Assembly: GCA_963708905.1 (NCBI GenBank)
Contig: CAVPUV010000009.1
Location: 1 to 64,000, forward strand
Length of the DNA: 64,000 nt
DNA from: SHZL01 sp963708905
GTDB taxonomy: Bacteria; Pseudomonadota; Gammaproteobacteria; Xanthomonadales; SZUA-36
Direction of reading: 5' to 3'
Shown here piece by piece: positions 27,958-35,990 of the stretch. The translations under genes were made by a program, and so were the position numbers. The notes under the pieces are model-generated. The model was not told the DNA's origin, ran no database searches, and was given only the letters and a program-made list of their open reading frames with translations. The number at the start of each line of letters is the position of its first letter. Position 1 is the stretch's first letter.

Positions 27958-28170
27958 CTACTGTTCATCCCGGCGGAACTGCAGCAGGTCGCCGGGCTGG
28001 CAGTCGAGTGCCTCGCAGATCGCCTCGAGCGTCGCGAAGCGGATGCCGCGCGCCTTGCCGGTCTTGAGGATGGATAAGTTGGCAAGAGTGATCCCGACCT
28101 TCCCGGACAATTCGGTGAGGGTCATGCGTCGATCGTGAAGCATGTCGTCGAGTTTTACGAAGATGGCCAT
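27958..28170 (-). CDS. XRE-family helix-turn-helix regulator (YozG-type)
   Basis: A 70-residue single-domain DNA-binding protein: LDDMLHDRRMTLTELSGKVG, ITLANLSILKTGKARGIRF, ATLEAICEALDCQPGDLLQF. This short HTH is typically paired with DUF2975 membrane proteins, as here (1 bp after the DUF2975 gene). The pair probably forms a membrane-linked regulatory unit, but the signal is unknown. Confidence 0.9.
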   Translation of the reverse strand: MAIFVKLDDMLHDRRMTLTELSGKVGITLANLSILKTGKARGIRFATLEAICEALDCQPGDLLQFRRDEQ

Positions 28171-28171
28171 G

Positions 28172-28696
28172 TCAGATCATCGTTTCCAGGTCTTCGCGCA
28201 TCTGCGTGCCCTCTTCAAAGACCCGCGCAAGCACGAACAGCAGAACCACAGCTACCCATCCGGTCACCCCCGAGAATGTCCAGTCGACATTCGAGCCAGC
28301 AGCGTTCAGGGTTGCCGCCAACAGTCCGAAGGTCAGGTGGAGCAGCTGAGTGGTGAGCACACACCAGGCGATCGTCTTCAGCCGCACGGCGTTCTCGGGC
28401 ACGAAGGGGTCACCGGAACGAACCGTCTCGACCACGGCCAACAGGCGCGAAAGCAGGATGTGGAACGCAGCGACCATCGGCAGTGCCAGCACGATCCAGA
28501 TGCGCAGGACCGGCACCAGCCACATTGAATCGATGCGCGGCGGCTGCTTGCTGAAAAACTCGAAAAACAACGGCTCGAAGAGGAAGCTGGCCGGAATGGT
28601 GGCGACCAGCATTACCCCTGTGATGAGGTTGAAGGCGCGCAGAATCTTCAGGAGGATTCGTGAAGCGCTGAGCGCACTGGAGTGGGGTCTGAGCAT
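28172..28696 (-). CDS. DUF2975 family membrane protein
   Basis: A 174-residue protein with four helices (LITGVMLVATIPASFLFEPL, LVPVLRIWIVLALPMVAAFH, LKTIAWCVLTTQLLHLTFGL, VTGWVAVVLLFVLARVFEEG). The last segment ending FEEGTQMREDLETMI is diagnostic of DUF2975. It is co-transcribed with the following XRE regulator. Likely a membrane partner of that regulator; biochemical role unknown. It borders the cassette array. Confidence 0.88.
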   Translation of the reverse strand: MLRPHSSALSASRILLKILRAFNLITGVMLVATIPASFLFEPLFFEFFSKQPPRIDSMWLVPVLRIWIVLALPMVAAFHILLSRLLAVVETVRSGDPFVPENAVRLKTIAWCVLTTQLLHLTFGLLAATLNAAGSNVDWTFSGVTGWVAVVLLFVLARVFEEGTQMREDLETMI

Positions 28697-28802
28697 TTGA
28701 CTCTCCCGCAGTAATTATCGCTGGACGATATCATATTTATCGTTTAACAGCAATATTCTTATTGCGAAACGATGTAGCGTTCGCGGCGGTCGCTCGACGA
28801 TC

Positions 28803-28899
28803 TCTTAACGAAATCGCTGGGACAAGGAGTGGTCTCGATGCTTGTCCCTCCCGTGAGGGCGGGACTGTCCGGTCCCGGCGCTGCGTGCTGTTGTTATGT
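28803..28899 (-). repeat. attC: attC site (last of array)
   Basis: Minus strand: ACATAAC box at 28893-28899 and GTTAAGA box at 28803-28809, 97 bp apart, with internal GGGACCGGACAGTCCC-type pairing. It follows the TM-protein/VapBC cassette in array order, though 50 bp away from vapB. Confidence 0.6.
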
Positions 28900-28918
28900 T
28901 TGTTGCCCCATGATAGAG

Positions 28919-28945
28919 TGTGTATCAAAATAAAATATATACACA
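28919..28945. promoter_or_regulatory. Inverted repeat upstream of vapB
   Basis: TGTGTAT (28919-28925) and ATACACA (28939-28945) form an inverted repeat in an AT-rich stretch 10 bp before the vapB start. VapBC complexes bind such repeats for autorepression; operator function is inferred. Confidence 0.45.
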
Positions 28946-28955
28946 TAGGTGATCT

Positions 28956-29149
28956 ATGCGAACCAACATTGTCATCGACGATAAGCTGATGTCGGACGCA
29001 ATAAAAGCATCAGGGTAAGCACCAAAAAAGAGGCGGTAGAGCAAGGGCTAAAATTGCTCGTGCGCCGAAGCCAGCAGCAGGAAATTCGCAAACTGCGCGG
29101 CAAAGTCAAATGGGAAGGCGACCTCGACGAAATGCGAGGCGGCAAATGA
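28956..29149 (+). pseudogene. vapB: VapB-type antitoxin, one-base frameshift
   Basis: The start MRTNIVIDDKLMSDAIKASG is a standard type II VapB (DUF2191) N-terminus. A stop TAA follows at once, but one missing T at about 29016 (GGGTAAGC instead of GGGTTAAGC) would restore LSTKKEAVEQGLKLLVRRSQ and the toxin-binding tail KVKWEGDLDEMRGGK. The restored stop overlaps the vapC start by 4 bp. Either the antitoxin is broken next to an intact toxin, which would be surprising, or the base is a sequence error. It is antisense to the cassette direction. Confidence 0.8.
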
Positions 29150-29538
29150 TACTGGTCGATACCAGTGTCTGGATCGACTATCTTAATGGGGTTCAAAGCA
29201 AACACACCGATGCGCTCGATTCTAGCATTGTCGAGGGTATCGTTGCGATCGGAGATTTGATTTTTCTGGAAATTCTCCAAGGAATTCGGGATGACCGAGA
29301 GTATCGTACAACCAAACGGACCCTTATGACCTTAGATCAATATGAAATGTTTGGAAAAGGGATGGCCGAAAAGTGCGCAGAGAACTATCGAGCGTTGCGC
29401 AAGAAAGGAATCACGATACGGAAAACGACAGACGTTGTCATCGCAACTTTCTGCATTGAAAAAAGGATGCCTTTGCTCTTTCTTGATCGAGATTTTATTC
29501 CCTTCATCGATCATCTTGGTTTGCTCTCCGCGCGTTAA
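29146..29538 (+). CDS. vapC: VapC toxin, PIN-domain ribonuclease
   Basis: A 130-residue PIN nuclease, complete. The acidic active-site residues are visible: D in MILVDTSVWIDY, E in LIFLEILQG, D in RKTTDVVIATFCI, and D in LLFLDRDFIPF. VapC toxins cut tRNA or rRNA and are neutralised by VapB. The ATG overlaps the vapB frame, as usual. The pair runs against the cassette direction and must have its own promoter, probably at 28915-28945. Confidence 0.92.
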   Translation: MILVDTSVWIDYLNGVQSKHTDALDSSIVEGIVAIGDLIFLEILQGIRDDREYRTTKRTLMTLDQYEMFGKGMAEKCAENYRALRKKGITIRKTTDVVIATFCIEKRMPLLFLDRDFIPFIDHLGLLSAR

Positions 29539-29894
29539 ATTTTGTTTGACCACCGTTGAACTGTCTGAGCCAGACCGAGAAGAATGGCAATCCATATCAC
29601 GTACGCGAGGACAATGCCCAGCGGCTTCGGCCATGCGAACCATCCAGGGGCATTCATCAATCCAAATTTCCAAAGAATAGAGGTAAAAGGGCGGGTGAGA
29701 AGCAAGGCCGGAACCGCCAGAACCCAGAAAAATACTTCCCCAATTAGATCAACTACGCCAGGGAAAACAGACTTAATTGCAGTAGAGAGCCAAAGAAGCG
29801 TCCCATGCAGGGCAAGTGCTGCCGCGCAGAATTTAAGGCTACGTACCAGACCTCGAACCGAGGGAGTAAATACTGCCGCAAGAATTTGCTTCAT
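29535..29894 (-). CDS. Cassette-encoded membrane protein of unknown function
   Basis: About 119 residues, start ATG 29894 (a GTG at 29906 is possible). Hydrophobic helices: SLKFCAAALALHGTLLWLST, VVDLIGEVFFWVLAVPALLL, PLGIVLAYVIWIAILLGLAQ. No family recognised. It is in the array direction and its start lies about 40 bp after the GTTGGGC box of the preceding attC. It shares its cassette with the opposing vapBC genes; the two 3' ends overlap by 4 bp. Confidence 0.6.
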   Translation of the reverse strand: MKQILAAVFTPSVRGLVRSLKFCAAALALHGTLLWLSTAIKSVFPGVVDLIGEVFFWVLAVPALLLTRPFTSILWKFGLMNAPGWFAWPKPLGIVLAYVIWIAILLGLAQTVQRWSNKI

Positions 29895-29935
29895 GCTGTT
29901 TTTCACTGCCTGACGATCATCGCTACCTTCTGCCG

Positions 29936-30016
29936 GCCCAACGCCCCGCAAAACCGGCCCGTGTAAAGCGGGCGCAGACCGCTTTGCACGGGTCCGCGTT
30001 GATGCGGATGTTATGT
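29936..30016 (-). repeat. attC: attC site
   Basis: Minus strand: ACATAAC at 30010-30016, which contains the stop codon of the cation transporter, and GTTGGGC at 29936-29942, both good matches to the core consensus. The 81-bp interior pairs GGACCCGTGCAAAGCGG with CCGCTTTACACGGGCC. Confidence 0.85.
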
Positions 30017-30625
30017 GGCTCCATGAAGCTCTGCACGTGCCGCCGACAAGACCCGACCTGCCGACCGCAAGAAGAGCACGACCAGGAATGAAGCAACTAA
30101 CAGGTCCGGCCAACCCGATCCGGTCGCCCAAACTCCGCCGGCGGCGATGAAGACGGAAAGATTTGAAGCGATGTCGTTGCGAGAGCATTCCCACACAGAA
30201 CTCATGTTGACGTCTTCGGCTCGGTGCCGCCAGAGAAGCCCCAGGCAAACACCGTTCGCCGCGAGGCCGAGCAGACTGAACACGCCCATTAGTTCGAACA
30301 GCGGGACGTTAGGATTCACAAGTTTGTATCCAATCTGGCCGGCTACGACGAGAGCCGCGAGAAGGATCAGCAGGCCTTTGAAGAAGGCCACGCGCGCTTT
30401 CATTCGCGCGCCAAGGCTCACTGCGTAGAGACTGAGCGCATACGTTAATGCGTCGCCGAGATTGTCGAGACTGTCCGACAGCAGCGCGGCGGAACCTGCA
30501 TAGAGTCCGGCCGCCACAATGACGAAGAACATCGCGGCGTTGATGGCGAAAACAATTTTCAAGGTTGCGCTCTGCCGCTCGCGCAGGGCATCAAGTTCGC
30601 AACCGTGATCGCAGCATCCACTCAT
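30011..30625 (-). CDS. Cation diffusion facilitator family transporter (cassette gene)
   Basis: A 204-residue inner-membrane metal exporter. It starts MSGCCDHGCELDALRERQSA, with an N-terminal Cys/His patch, and has the metal-site aspartates in ALLSDSLDNLGDALTY. The second site region SSVWECSRNDIASNLSVFIA matches the CDF subgroup in which this helix begins with Trp-Cys and Asn-Asp. Six helices and no long cytosolic C-terminal domain; the usual CDF is about 300 residues, so this is a short form. The stop codon TAA lies within the first box of its attC, a hallmark of a cassette gene. Confidence 0.85.
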   Translation of the reverse strand: MSGCCDHGCELDALRERQSATLKIVFAINAAMFFVIVAAGLYAGSAALLSDSLDNLGDALTYALSLYAVSLGARMKARVAFFKGLLILLAALVVAGQIGYKLVNPNVPLFELMGVFSLLGLAANGVCLGLLWRHRAEDVNMSSVWECSRNDIASNLSVFIAAGGVWATGSGWPDLLVASFLVVLFLRSAGRVLSAARAELHGAT

Positions 30626-30637
30626 AAGAGAAACCTG

Positions 30638-30692
30638 GACATTATGACTTCCGCGCAAAGTGGCTGCGCGTCCGCTCGAACTAAAGTTAGAA
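30638..30692 (-). repeat. attC: attC-like site, degenerate right box
   Basis: Minus strand: TTCTAAC at 30686-30692 followed by TTTAGTTCGAGCGGACGCGC and a partly complementary arm. The expected GTTRRRY box near 30638 is only loosely matched (GTCATAATGTC). It separates the CDF cassette from the VOC cassette. Confidence 0.5.
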
Positions 30693-30884
30693 CTCGCTAA
30701 TCTGATATCCACCTGGCGTAAACATTTCAATTGACCAACGTGATCAACATCGAATAGGATACCAACCACTTTTGAAGCCGCGCTGATCGCGGCTTTTCCG
30801 TTTCTGAGATACCGCAAATCCATCGTTGCTGGCATTGCTCTTTTTGTGGATCGTCCACAGCTAAATTTCAACTAAGGAGCAAAA

Positions 30885-31268
30885 ATGCTATCAAATTCTA
30901 AATTACAATCAATTATCTGGACTTCCCGCATAGACGATGCTGAAGATTTTTATCGCAATGTGCTTGGTCTTGTCATGAAGGGAAAATCCGATGGCGCTGT
31001 AGTTTTCGACGTCAACGGCAGTGATCTTCTGATTTCCCCCGTCCCATCGACGACACCAACTGAGCATACAGTGCTCGGATTCTCTGTACCCGATGTCGAT
31101 CTCATCGTTACTATACTCGCAGATCGCGGCATTGTATTCGAACGATTCGACGGATTCCCACATGAACCAGACGGCACATTGACTACTCCTGATGGTTCGC
31201 GAGTTGCATGGTTTCGTGACCCAGACGGGAATCTCTTATCCGTGGTGCAGTTTCCTCAAAGCCGATAA
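30885..31268 (+). CDS. VOC-family protein (cassette gene, reversed)
   Basis: A 127-residue glyoxalase-like protein with good ribosome site (AAGGAG). Pattern: SKLQSIIWTSRIDDAEDFYR, then VLGFSVPDVDLIVTILADRG, and the end RVAWFRDPDGNLLSVVQFP with the usual metal-ligand region. VOC proteins handle antibiotics or electrophiles; substrate is unknown. It lies between two attC-type sites but is transcribed against the array, so it probably uses its own promoter near 30860. Confidence 0.88.
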   Translation: MLSNSKLQSIIWTSRIDDAEDFYRNVLGLVMKGKSDGAVVFDVNGSDLLISPVPSTTPTEHTVLGFSVPDVDLIVTILADRGIVFERFDGFPHEPDGTLTTPDGSRVAWFRDPDGNLLSVVQFPQSR

Positions 31269-31410
31269 CGGTAATTGTCATAGCAGTGAGATGGCCAAGG
31301 AAGGCTAATCCAAACCAACCGCAGTGGTGGACCGCTTTGGGTCGTACGCTGGCGTTCTTCCAGACACACCGGGTAGCCAGGGGGCGGTTACCCGCTCCCC
31401 AGCCCCCTCA

Positions 31411-31444
31411 GAACCGTACGTGAAAGTTTCCCCTCATACGGCTC
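31411..31444 (-). ncRNA. Group II intron domain V
   Basis: The minus strand has the 34-nt hairpin beginning GAGCCGTATGAGGGG, with AAAC bulge and closing CGTACGGTTC. This is the conserved catalytic domain V, needed for splicing, and it looks intact. Confidence 0.93.
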
Positions 31445-31485
31445 AAGCCCTTGAAAGCCGAATGCTCTGCGCATCGGCCGGTCAG

Positions 31486-33027
31486 TCACGTGCTGGCTAT
31501 CCATGCTGGGTCAGTCCGGTGGTGCCGTGTAAGCACCTGGTGGTCCAGTCTACGGGCCATCCGCCAGCGCTGGCGGAAGTAGGTTCGATAAGCCGGATCA
31601 AAGGGCGTGGCGGCACTTTGGATCTTGACGTGTCGGCGAACGGGTAGTTCACTGGCCTTGAAGACAGCCAGTGGCTTGCCGTTCTTAACTGCGCAGAATC
31701 GCCAGGAGCCCCAGAGGTGGCGCCAGTAGCGGTGGAATCGCCAACGGGCGGTTTTGCCGGGGTGACGTTTTCTGCTCCAGCGTTGGAGTAGGTGATAGAC
31801 GTTCTTGTCGATGCGGCCGAAGAGCGCTTTGACGACGGCGAATCGGCACTGATACGCCCAGCCTTGCAGCTTGCGGTTCAGTACCCGCACAAAGTCGGCG
31901 AGGGGCCAGGCGATGGTAGTCATCGCCCAGGCTTTCATCGCGGATTCCATGGCTCGTACCGCCTCCTTGGCGCGCTGGATCAGCAGCTTGCCGCGATATT
32001 TGCGCACGTTGAAACCGAGAAAGTCGAACCCTTCGTCGATGTGGCGTATGTGGGTCTTCTCCAGGGACAGCGCCAAGCCGCGCTCTGCCAGAAACACTTG
32101 CACGGCAGGCAAGACCTGTTCACGCAACAGGGCTTCACTGACGCCGGTGATGACGAAGTCATCGGCGTAGCGCACCACATTGACCTTAGCACCGCGACGC
32201 GGCAGGTGGCGGCGCACGGCCGCCTCCAACCCATCGAGCGTCAGGTTCATGAGCGTGGGTGAGATCGTGCCACCCTGCGGGGTGCCGGCAGTGGTGGGTT
32301 GGTACTGGCCGGTGTCGATGACCCCGGCGCTCAACCACAGCTGGAGCAGGCGCTTGTCCATGGGGACATTGGCCAGCAGCCAGTCATGACTGATCCGGTC
32401 GAAACAGCTTTTGACGTCGCAATCCAAAACCCAGGTCGGCGAGCGCCGCTTTGCCAGCGCAATAAAACACTGTCCGATGGCGTCAGCGACCGAACGCTTC
32501 GGGCGGAAGCCGTATGAATGGATATCCGCTCGCATCTCGGCCACGGGTACCAGCGCCAGGTTGTGGAGCGCTTGCATGGCGCGATCCTTCATCGTCGGAA
32601 TACCCAGTGGTCGGCTCTTCCCGTCTGGCTTGGGGATTTCCACACGCCTGACCGGTTGCGGACGATAACGGCCCACCTCCAGTTGCCTGCGGATTTCCGG
32701 CCAGTGATGGCGGAGGTAATCCGGCAATTCATCGACGCTCATGCCGTCGATGCCCGGCGCGCCTCTGTTCTGGCGCACTTGCTTCAATGCGCGTTGCAGG
32801 TTGGCCCGGTCCAACACTTGGGCCAGCAACGCTTGCGGTTGAATCGACTCCGGTTGTCCTGACGGTCCAGCGACGAGTTCATCCTGCGGTGTGCCCGCAG
32901 CCTGCCTTGGCAGGTGGTCAGATGCGTTCCCGTCTCTCTCCATCATGGTCCTTCGTCTTTCATCGTTCGGGCCTTCGGCGGGGGCGCCGCCTACTATGCC
33001 CTCTGCTGACTTCTCCACGGTATTCAA
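31486..33027 (-). CDS. ltrA: Group II intron reverse transcriptase/maturase
   Basis: A 513-residue protein. The RT domain spans about 85-350, with GAPGIDGMSVDELPDYLRHH, IPKPDGKSRPLGIPTMKDRA, HSYGFRPKRSVADAIGQCF, AGTPQGGTISPTLMNLTLD and the catalytic NVVRYADDFVITG. The X/maturase region follows (FLGFNVRKYRGKLLIQRAKE; LQGWAYQCRF). The C-terminus HVKIQSAATPFDPAYRTYFR lacks a recognisable HNH endonuclease. The start is a TTG at 33027; a later ATG at 32946 would also retain all motifs. No frameshift is seen, so mobility may be retained. Confidence 0.93.
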   Translation of the reverse strand: MNTVEKSAEGIVGGAPAEGPNDERRRTMMERDGNASDHLPRQAAGTPQDELVAGPSGQPESIQPQALLAQVLDRANLQRALKQVRQNRGAPGIDGMSVDELPDYLRHHWPEIRRQLEVGRYRPQPVRRVEIPKPDGKSRPLGIPTMKDRAMQALHNLALVPVAEMRADIHSYGFRPKRSVADAIGQCFIALAKRRSPTWVLDCDVKSCFDRISHDWLLANVPMDKRLLQLWLSAGVIDTGQYQPTTAGTPQGGTISPTLMNLTLDGLEAAVRRHLPRRGAKVNVVRYADDFVITGVSEALLREQVLPAVQVFLAERGLALSLEKTHIRHIDEGFDFLGFNVRKYRGKLLIQRAKEAVRAMESAMKAWAMTTIAWPLADFVRVLNRKLQGWAYQCRFAVVKALFGRIDKNVYHLLQRWSRKRHPGKTARWRFHRYWRHLWGSWRFCAVKNGKPLAVFKASELPVRRHVKIQSAATPFDPAYRTYFRQRWRMARRLDHQVLTRHHRTDPAWIAST

Positions 33028-33353
33028 CGTCCGTTTCCGGGCGCCCAGCTTCTACATTTCCGAAGCATCGGGGAGATCTCCCGGGGTAAGACACGTTACC
33101 TTCACTGCATAGACGCCGGATTTACAAAATGCACCCCATTCGCAGATGGAGGGCTTCGCGGTCACGTGCCCGCTCGCCCCGGATGCATCACGCCTCATAT
33201 CCGGTTTTTGTTCATCGCCCCGCAGTTTCGGATTGGGCTTCCTCCAGACCTCGCCTCGCGACGACGCCCTTGCCCTTCTCCTTGCCTTCGGCTCTGCGTA
33301 AACTTGGCCACAGGACTTTCACCTGCGAAGTAACGCGCCATGCCCGGCGCACA

Positions 33354-33402
33354 CGTCATGGTCAGCGGCGCCGACAGGCGTCCGCTGCACCTAAAGTTGG
33401 AC
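33354..33402 (-). repeat. attC: attC half-site flanking the intron
   Basis: Minus strand: GTCCAAC at 33396-33402, then TTTAGGTGCAGCGGACGCC pairing with GGCGCCGCTGACC through a TGTC loop with one extra base. The opposite GTTRRRY box is not present because the intron begins at 33353. The first box lies 5 bp after the brnA stop. Confidence 0.75.
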
Positions 33403-33407
33403 TGCTC

Positions 33408-33683
33408 CTACACCGACTCACGCAGTACATTGGCCATGCGTGTCTGCCATCCGGGACCAGTAGCCTTCCAGCGCGCGAGCGTATCGGGTGGCAATCTCAG
33501 GCTAATTGCAACTTTTGATTCTGGAGACCTGGGACGCCCACGCGGCTTGAGCATATTAGCCGCGGTGCGCGCGCCAAAGATCTTCGGCAGAACTTCCCTC
33601 GCAGGGCGCGCTTTCGCAATCATGGCGGTGGTCCATTCCGGATTTTTACGGATGGTCTTTTTAGGATTGGGTTGCTTTTTCAT
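33408..33683 (-). CDS. brnA: BrnA-type antitoxin (cassette gene)
   Basis: A 91-residue antitoxin. The C-terminal part RGRPRSPESKVAISLRLPPD and TLARWKATGPGWQTRMANVL is the ribbon-helix-helix BrnA DNA-binding domain, and the N-terminal Lys-rich part binds the toxin. It overlaps the toxin gene by 23 bp. The stop is 5 bp from the first box of an attC, so BrnTA is a cassette. Confidence 0.88.
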   Translation of the reverse strand: MKKQPNPKKTIRKNPEWTTAMIAKARPAREVLPKIFGARTAANMLKPRGRPRSPESKVAISLRLPPDTLARWKATGPGWQTRMANVLRESV

Positions 33684-33930
33684 ATCGTTTCACCTCGCGT
33701 TTGTTGGCCTTGCGCAGACTGATGACCCGAGGCTTGCCGTCGCGTGGTGTGAAAACCACGCTATGCAACCGATCCCCAAGGAAGCCAAGCACGCAATATC
33801 GCCGTTCTCCATAATCTTTACGTCTGTCTTCCCAAATTAGGGCCGTTGCCCAGTCGAGTTGCTCGGCGAGGTCCAATGAGAGACCACGCTGTGCAATATT
33901 GCGGCCTTCCTTTTTTGGGTCCTTGTCCAC
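33661..33930 (-). CDS. brnT: BrnT-type toxin ribonuclease (cassette gene)
   Basis: An 89-residue RelE-fold RNase of the BrnT family: KKEGRNIAQRGLSLDLAEQL near the start, then DWATALIWEDRRKDYGERRY, CVLGFLGDRLHSVVFTPRDG and VISLRKANKREVKRYEKA, all in the family order. A GTG at 33930 is preferred; the longer frame would begin inside the upstream palindrome. BrnT cleaves mRNA and halts translation under stress, and BrnA neutralises it. Confidence 0.88.
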   Translation of the reverse strand: MDKDPKKEGRNIAQRGLSLDLAEQLDWATALIWEDRRKDYGERRYCVLGFLGDRLHSVVFTPRDGKPRVISLRKANKREVKRYEKATQS

Positions 33931-33935
33931 ACCGC

Positions 33936-33959
33936 TATTGTATATACGTATATACAATA
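33936..33959. promoter_or_regulatory. 24-bp perfect palindrome before brnT
   Basis: The core TTGTATATACGTATATACAA (33938-33957) extends by two more pairs on each side. It lies 6 bp before the brnT start and overlaps a possible minus-10 box (TATACAAT). BrnTA complexes autorepress by binding palindromes in this position, so it is a probable operator. Confidence 0.7.
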
Positions 33960-34011
33960 AAACAAGCCGGCGGATAACCGGCGTACCACTCTCACCGCGC
34001 GGTCCAACGAA

Positions 34012-34171
34012 GCTGTAGAAAAACCCCGGTCGCTTTTTTCTGGGTATATTTCATCGAGAAAATCGCGCTCCTACGTGCATTCTGGATTTGTTTTGCATCG
34101 CGAAAAGTATTTCAGAGCACTCTCGGCACGAAAAATTCATCTCCTGAAGCATCGCGCGAGTTTTTCTACAG
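34012..34171. mobile_element. Candidate MITE between an attC and brnT
   Basis: Gene-less 160-bp segment bounded by inverted ends CTGTAGAAAAAC (34013-34024) and GTTTTTCTACAG (34160-34171). One end abuts the GTTGAGA box of the attC at 34171. A similar but degraded segment lies at 41995-42142, where CTGTAGAAAAA also directly follows an attC box. It might be a MITE or a gene-less cassette with a conserved start; no target duplication is evident. Confidence 0.5.
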
Positions 34172-34231
34172 TCTCAACGCCTGAGTTAAGCCGACCCGCG
34201 AAGCGGGTTCGGCTTGAATGAATTGTTAGGC
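34171..34231 (-). repeat. attC: attC site, aadA-like
   Basis: Minus strand: GCCTAAC (34225-34231), AATTCATTCAAGCCGAACCC, TTCG loop region, GGGTCGGCTTAACTCAGGC, then GTTGAGA (34171-34177). Length 61 bp and layout nearly the same as the aadA cassette attC of mobile integrons, which gives array polarity. Confidence 0.95.
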
Positions 34232-35376
34232 TGCGGATCCATCGCTGCCCATCGTGGTGCCACAGAAGTCGGCCTTTGCCAAAGCTCGGCAGCGGGTGGG
34301 AAGTGTTCCGCTGCAACGACTGTTTGAAGAGACGGCGGTGCCGATGGCCTCGCCCTCGACGCCTGGAGCGTGGTATCGCAACTGGCGGTTGATGAGTCTG
34401 GACGGGAGCACGATGGAAGTGCCCGACACGGCGGCCAATGGCGAGCATTTTGGGCGACCGAGCGCGAGTCGTGGGGAGAAGAGCGCCTATCCGCGGCTGC
34501 GGTGGGCGGCGCTGGGCGAGGCCGGGACCCGGGCGGTGGTCGGACTGGAGGTAGGACCGTATGGAGAAGGAGAGAAGTCGCTGGCCCGTCCCCTGCTGCA
34601 GCGGCTGTCGTCAGGAATGCTCTGCTTGTGCGACCGCTACTACTACGGATTCGACTTGTGGGAAGAAGCCCGGCACAGCGGCGCGCACCTGCTGTGGCGG
34701 ATCAAGAAGAACTCGGTCTTGCCGGTCGAGGAACGCCTCCCCGACGGTTCCTACCTGAGCCGCGCTTTTCCTTCGGACCGGCGGCGACGAATGGACCATC
34801 CGGGGGTCCCTGTCCGCGTGATCGATTACCAGCTCGACGATCCGGGCCGACCCTCGGCCGAGCCCCTGTATCGGCTGGTGAGCACCATCCTCGATCCTGA
34901 CCACGCCCCGGCCCATGAACTGGCGGCCCTCTATGCCGAACGCTGGGAGGTGGAAATCAGCATCAAGGAAATCAAGATCTACCAAGGGCGGCCCAACGTG
35001 GTCTTGCGCAGCAAGAAACCTGACGGAGTCGTGCAAGAGCTCTACGGCTTCGCCATCGTTCACTACGCGATCCGTTGGCTCCTCCATCAGGCTGCCCTTC
35101 AGGAGGAGATCGATCCGGATCGACTGTCCTTTACTGGCGCCCTCCGGGCCATGCGACGCAAGCTCTCCAGGCCCGAGAGCTTTTCCCCCCGGTAGGTGGC
35201 CGGCCCTGTTGCGAGAAGCCGCGGCCGAAGTACTCGAGGAGCGAAACCCTCGGCGTCTGCGGGCCAACCCCCGCGTGCTCAAACGTGCCGTGCTCGGCTA
35301 CCCGCCCAAACGCGCCAAGCACGCGCACTGGCCCCAACCCACCAAACGGCCGTCTGAAGCCGTGGTCATTAAGTGA
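34232..35376 (+). pseudogene. IS4-type transposase, 5'-truncated and frameshifted
   Basis: From about 34254 the frame reads FAKARQRVGSVPLQRLFEET, LMSLDGSTMEVPDTAANGEH and the DDE segments CDRYYYGFDLWEEARHSGAH and ERWEVEISIKEIKIYQGRPN (Y-(2)-R-(3)-E-(6)-K-like signature). The N-terminal quarter is missing because the element stops at the attC box. A slip in a TTTTCCCCCC run near 35180 shifts the C-terminus (ALLREAAAEVLEERNPRRLR) into another frame, ending at 35376. It is inactive as read. Confidence 0.85.
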
Positions 35377-35908
35377 ACGGTATTGCCCCTAGGGCAAGCC
35401 TGATCCGTGCGGTCATGGTGATTGTCCTGTGGCCAGGTGCGGCAGGCTGCGGAGGTTGCCGTCTCAAGTGGGCGATGATGTCGGACAGGTCTTTTTCCGA
35501 GAGCGGATAGAAGGTGTACGAGATCATTCCAAGCGCCGAGCTTCCATCACGCTTGACGCCGAAACGGATGAGGCGCGCCAGTTCCGAATCGCTGTAGCTC
35601 AGGATGATCCAAGACAGATTGGGAGCGGTAACGCTGTAATAACCATCCATGTCGATGGAGCCGCCTTGTCCTGTCTTTCCGTGGCACCCGGCCCAGCACC
35701 CTACGATCTTGGACAAGCGCTCACCTTCGACGGAATCGGGCAATCCCAGCCCAGATTTCAACGGTACGAGCGGTATATTGTGAGTGCGGCGCAGCTTCCA
35801 TTCGGAAGTACCGAAGAGGATGGCGGCGCCGACCAACGTAATCATGCCAATGAAGGTCAAGAAAACCGCGAGAATCCTGCAAAATTTGCGGTGGCGGATA
35901 CAGGGCAT
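35369..35908 (-). CDS. Membrane-anchored c-type cytochrome (cassette gene)
   Basis: About 179 residues. An N-terminal helix (FCRILAVFLTFIGMITLVGA) anchors the protein; the heme motif is CWAGCHG in KIVGCWAGCHGKTGQGG. A later Met in GSSALGMISYTFYPLS could be the sixth ligand, and LSEKDLSDIIAHLRR is a normal class I cytochrome C-terminal helix. The last 25 residues look unnatural because the IS4-type remnant ends here, so the original C-terminus may have been altered. It is oriented with the array, but its attC is now behind the IS. Confidence 0.82.
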   Translation of the reverse strand: MPCIRHRKFCRILAVFLTFIGMITLVGAAILFGTSEWKLRRTHNIPLVPLKSGLGLPDSVEGERLSKIVGCWAGCHGKTGQGGSIDMDGYYSVTAPNLSWIILSYSDSELARLIRFGVKRDGSSALGMISYTFYPLSEKDLSDIIAHLRRQPPQPAAPGHRTITMTARIRLALGAIPFT

Positions 35909-35929
35909 GGTGATACTGATTGGTGAGCA

Positions 35930-35990
35930 GCCTAACGTGCGCGTTGAGCGGGCCGCGCAGCGGACCGTCCGCTGCATGCCGTTGTTAGCC
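35930..35990 (-). repeat. attC: attC site
   Basis: Minus strand: GGCTAAC (35984-35990) and GTTAGGC (35930-35936), 61 bp, with stem halves CAGCGGACGG and CCGCTGCGCGGCCC. It marks the downstream end of the restriction-modification cassette. Confidence 0.92.

Larger units (their letters stand above)
31374..33353 (-). mobile_element. Group II intron inserted at an attC site
   Basis: The minus strand starts with GTGCGCCGGGCATGGCGCG (5' end at about 33353), a typical group II 5' motif, followed by the GGTGAAAGTCC segment of domain I. The maturase ORF lies in domain IV. Domain V is at 31411-31444 and domain VI directly after, with the 3' end at about 31370-31376. The upstream exon (33354-33402) is an attC stem of the BrnTA cassette, so the intron sits at the hairpin side of that attC. 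Bacterial class C-attC introns show this habit; the class here is not proven. Confidence 0.88.
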
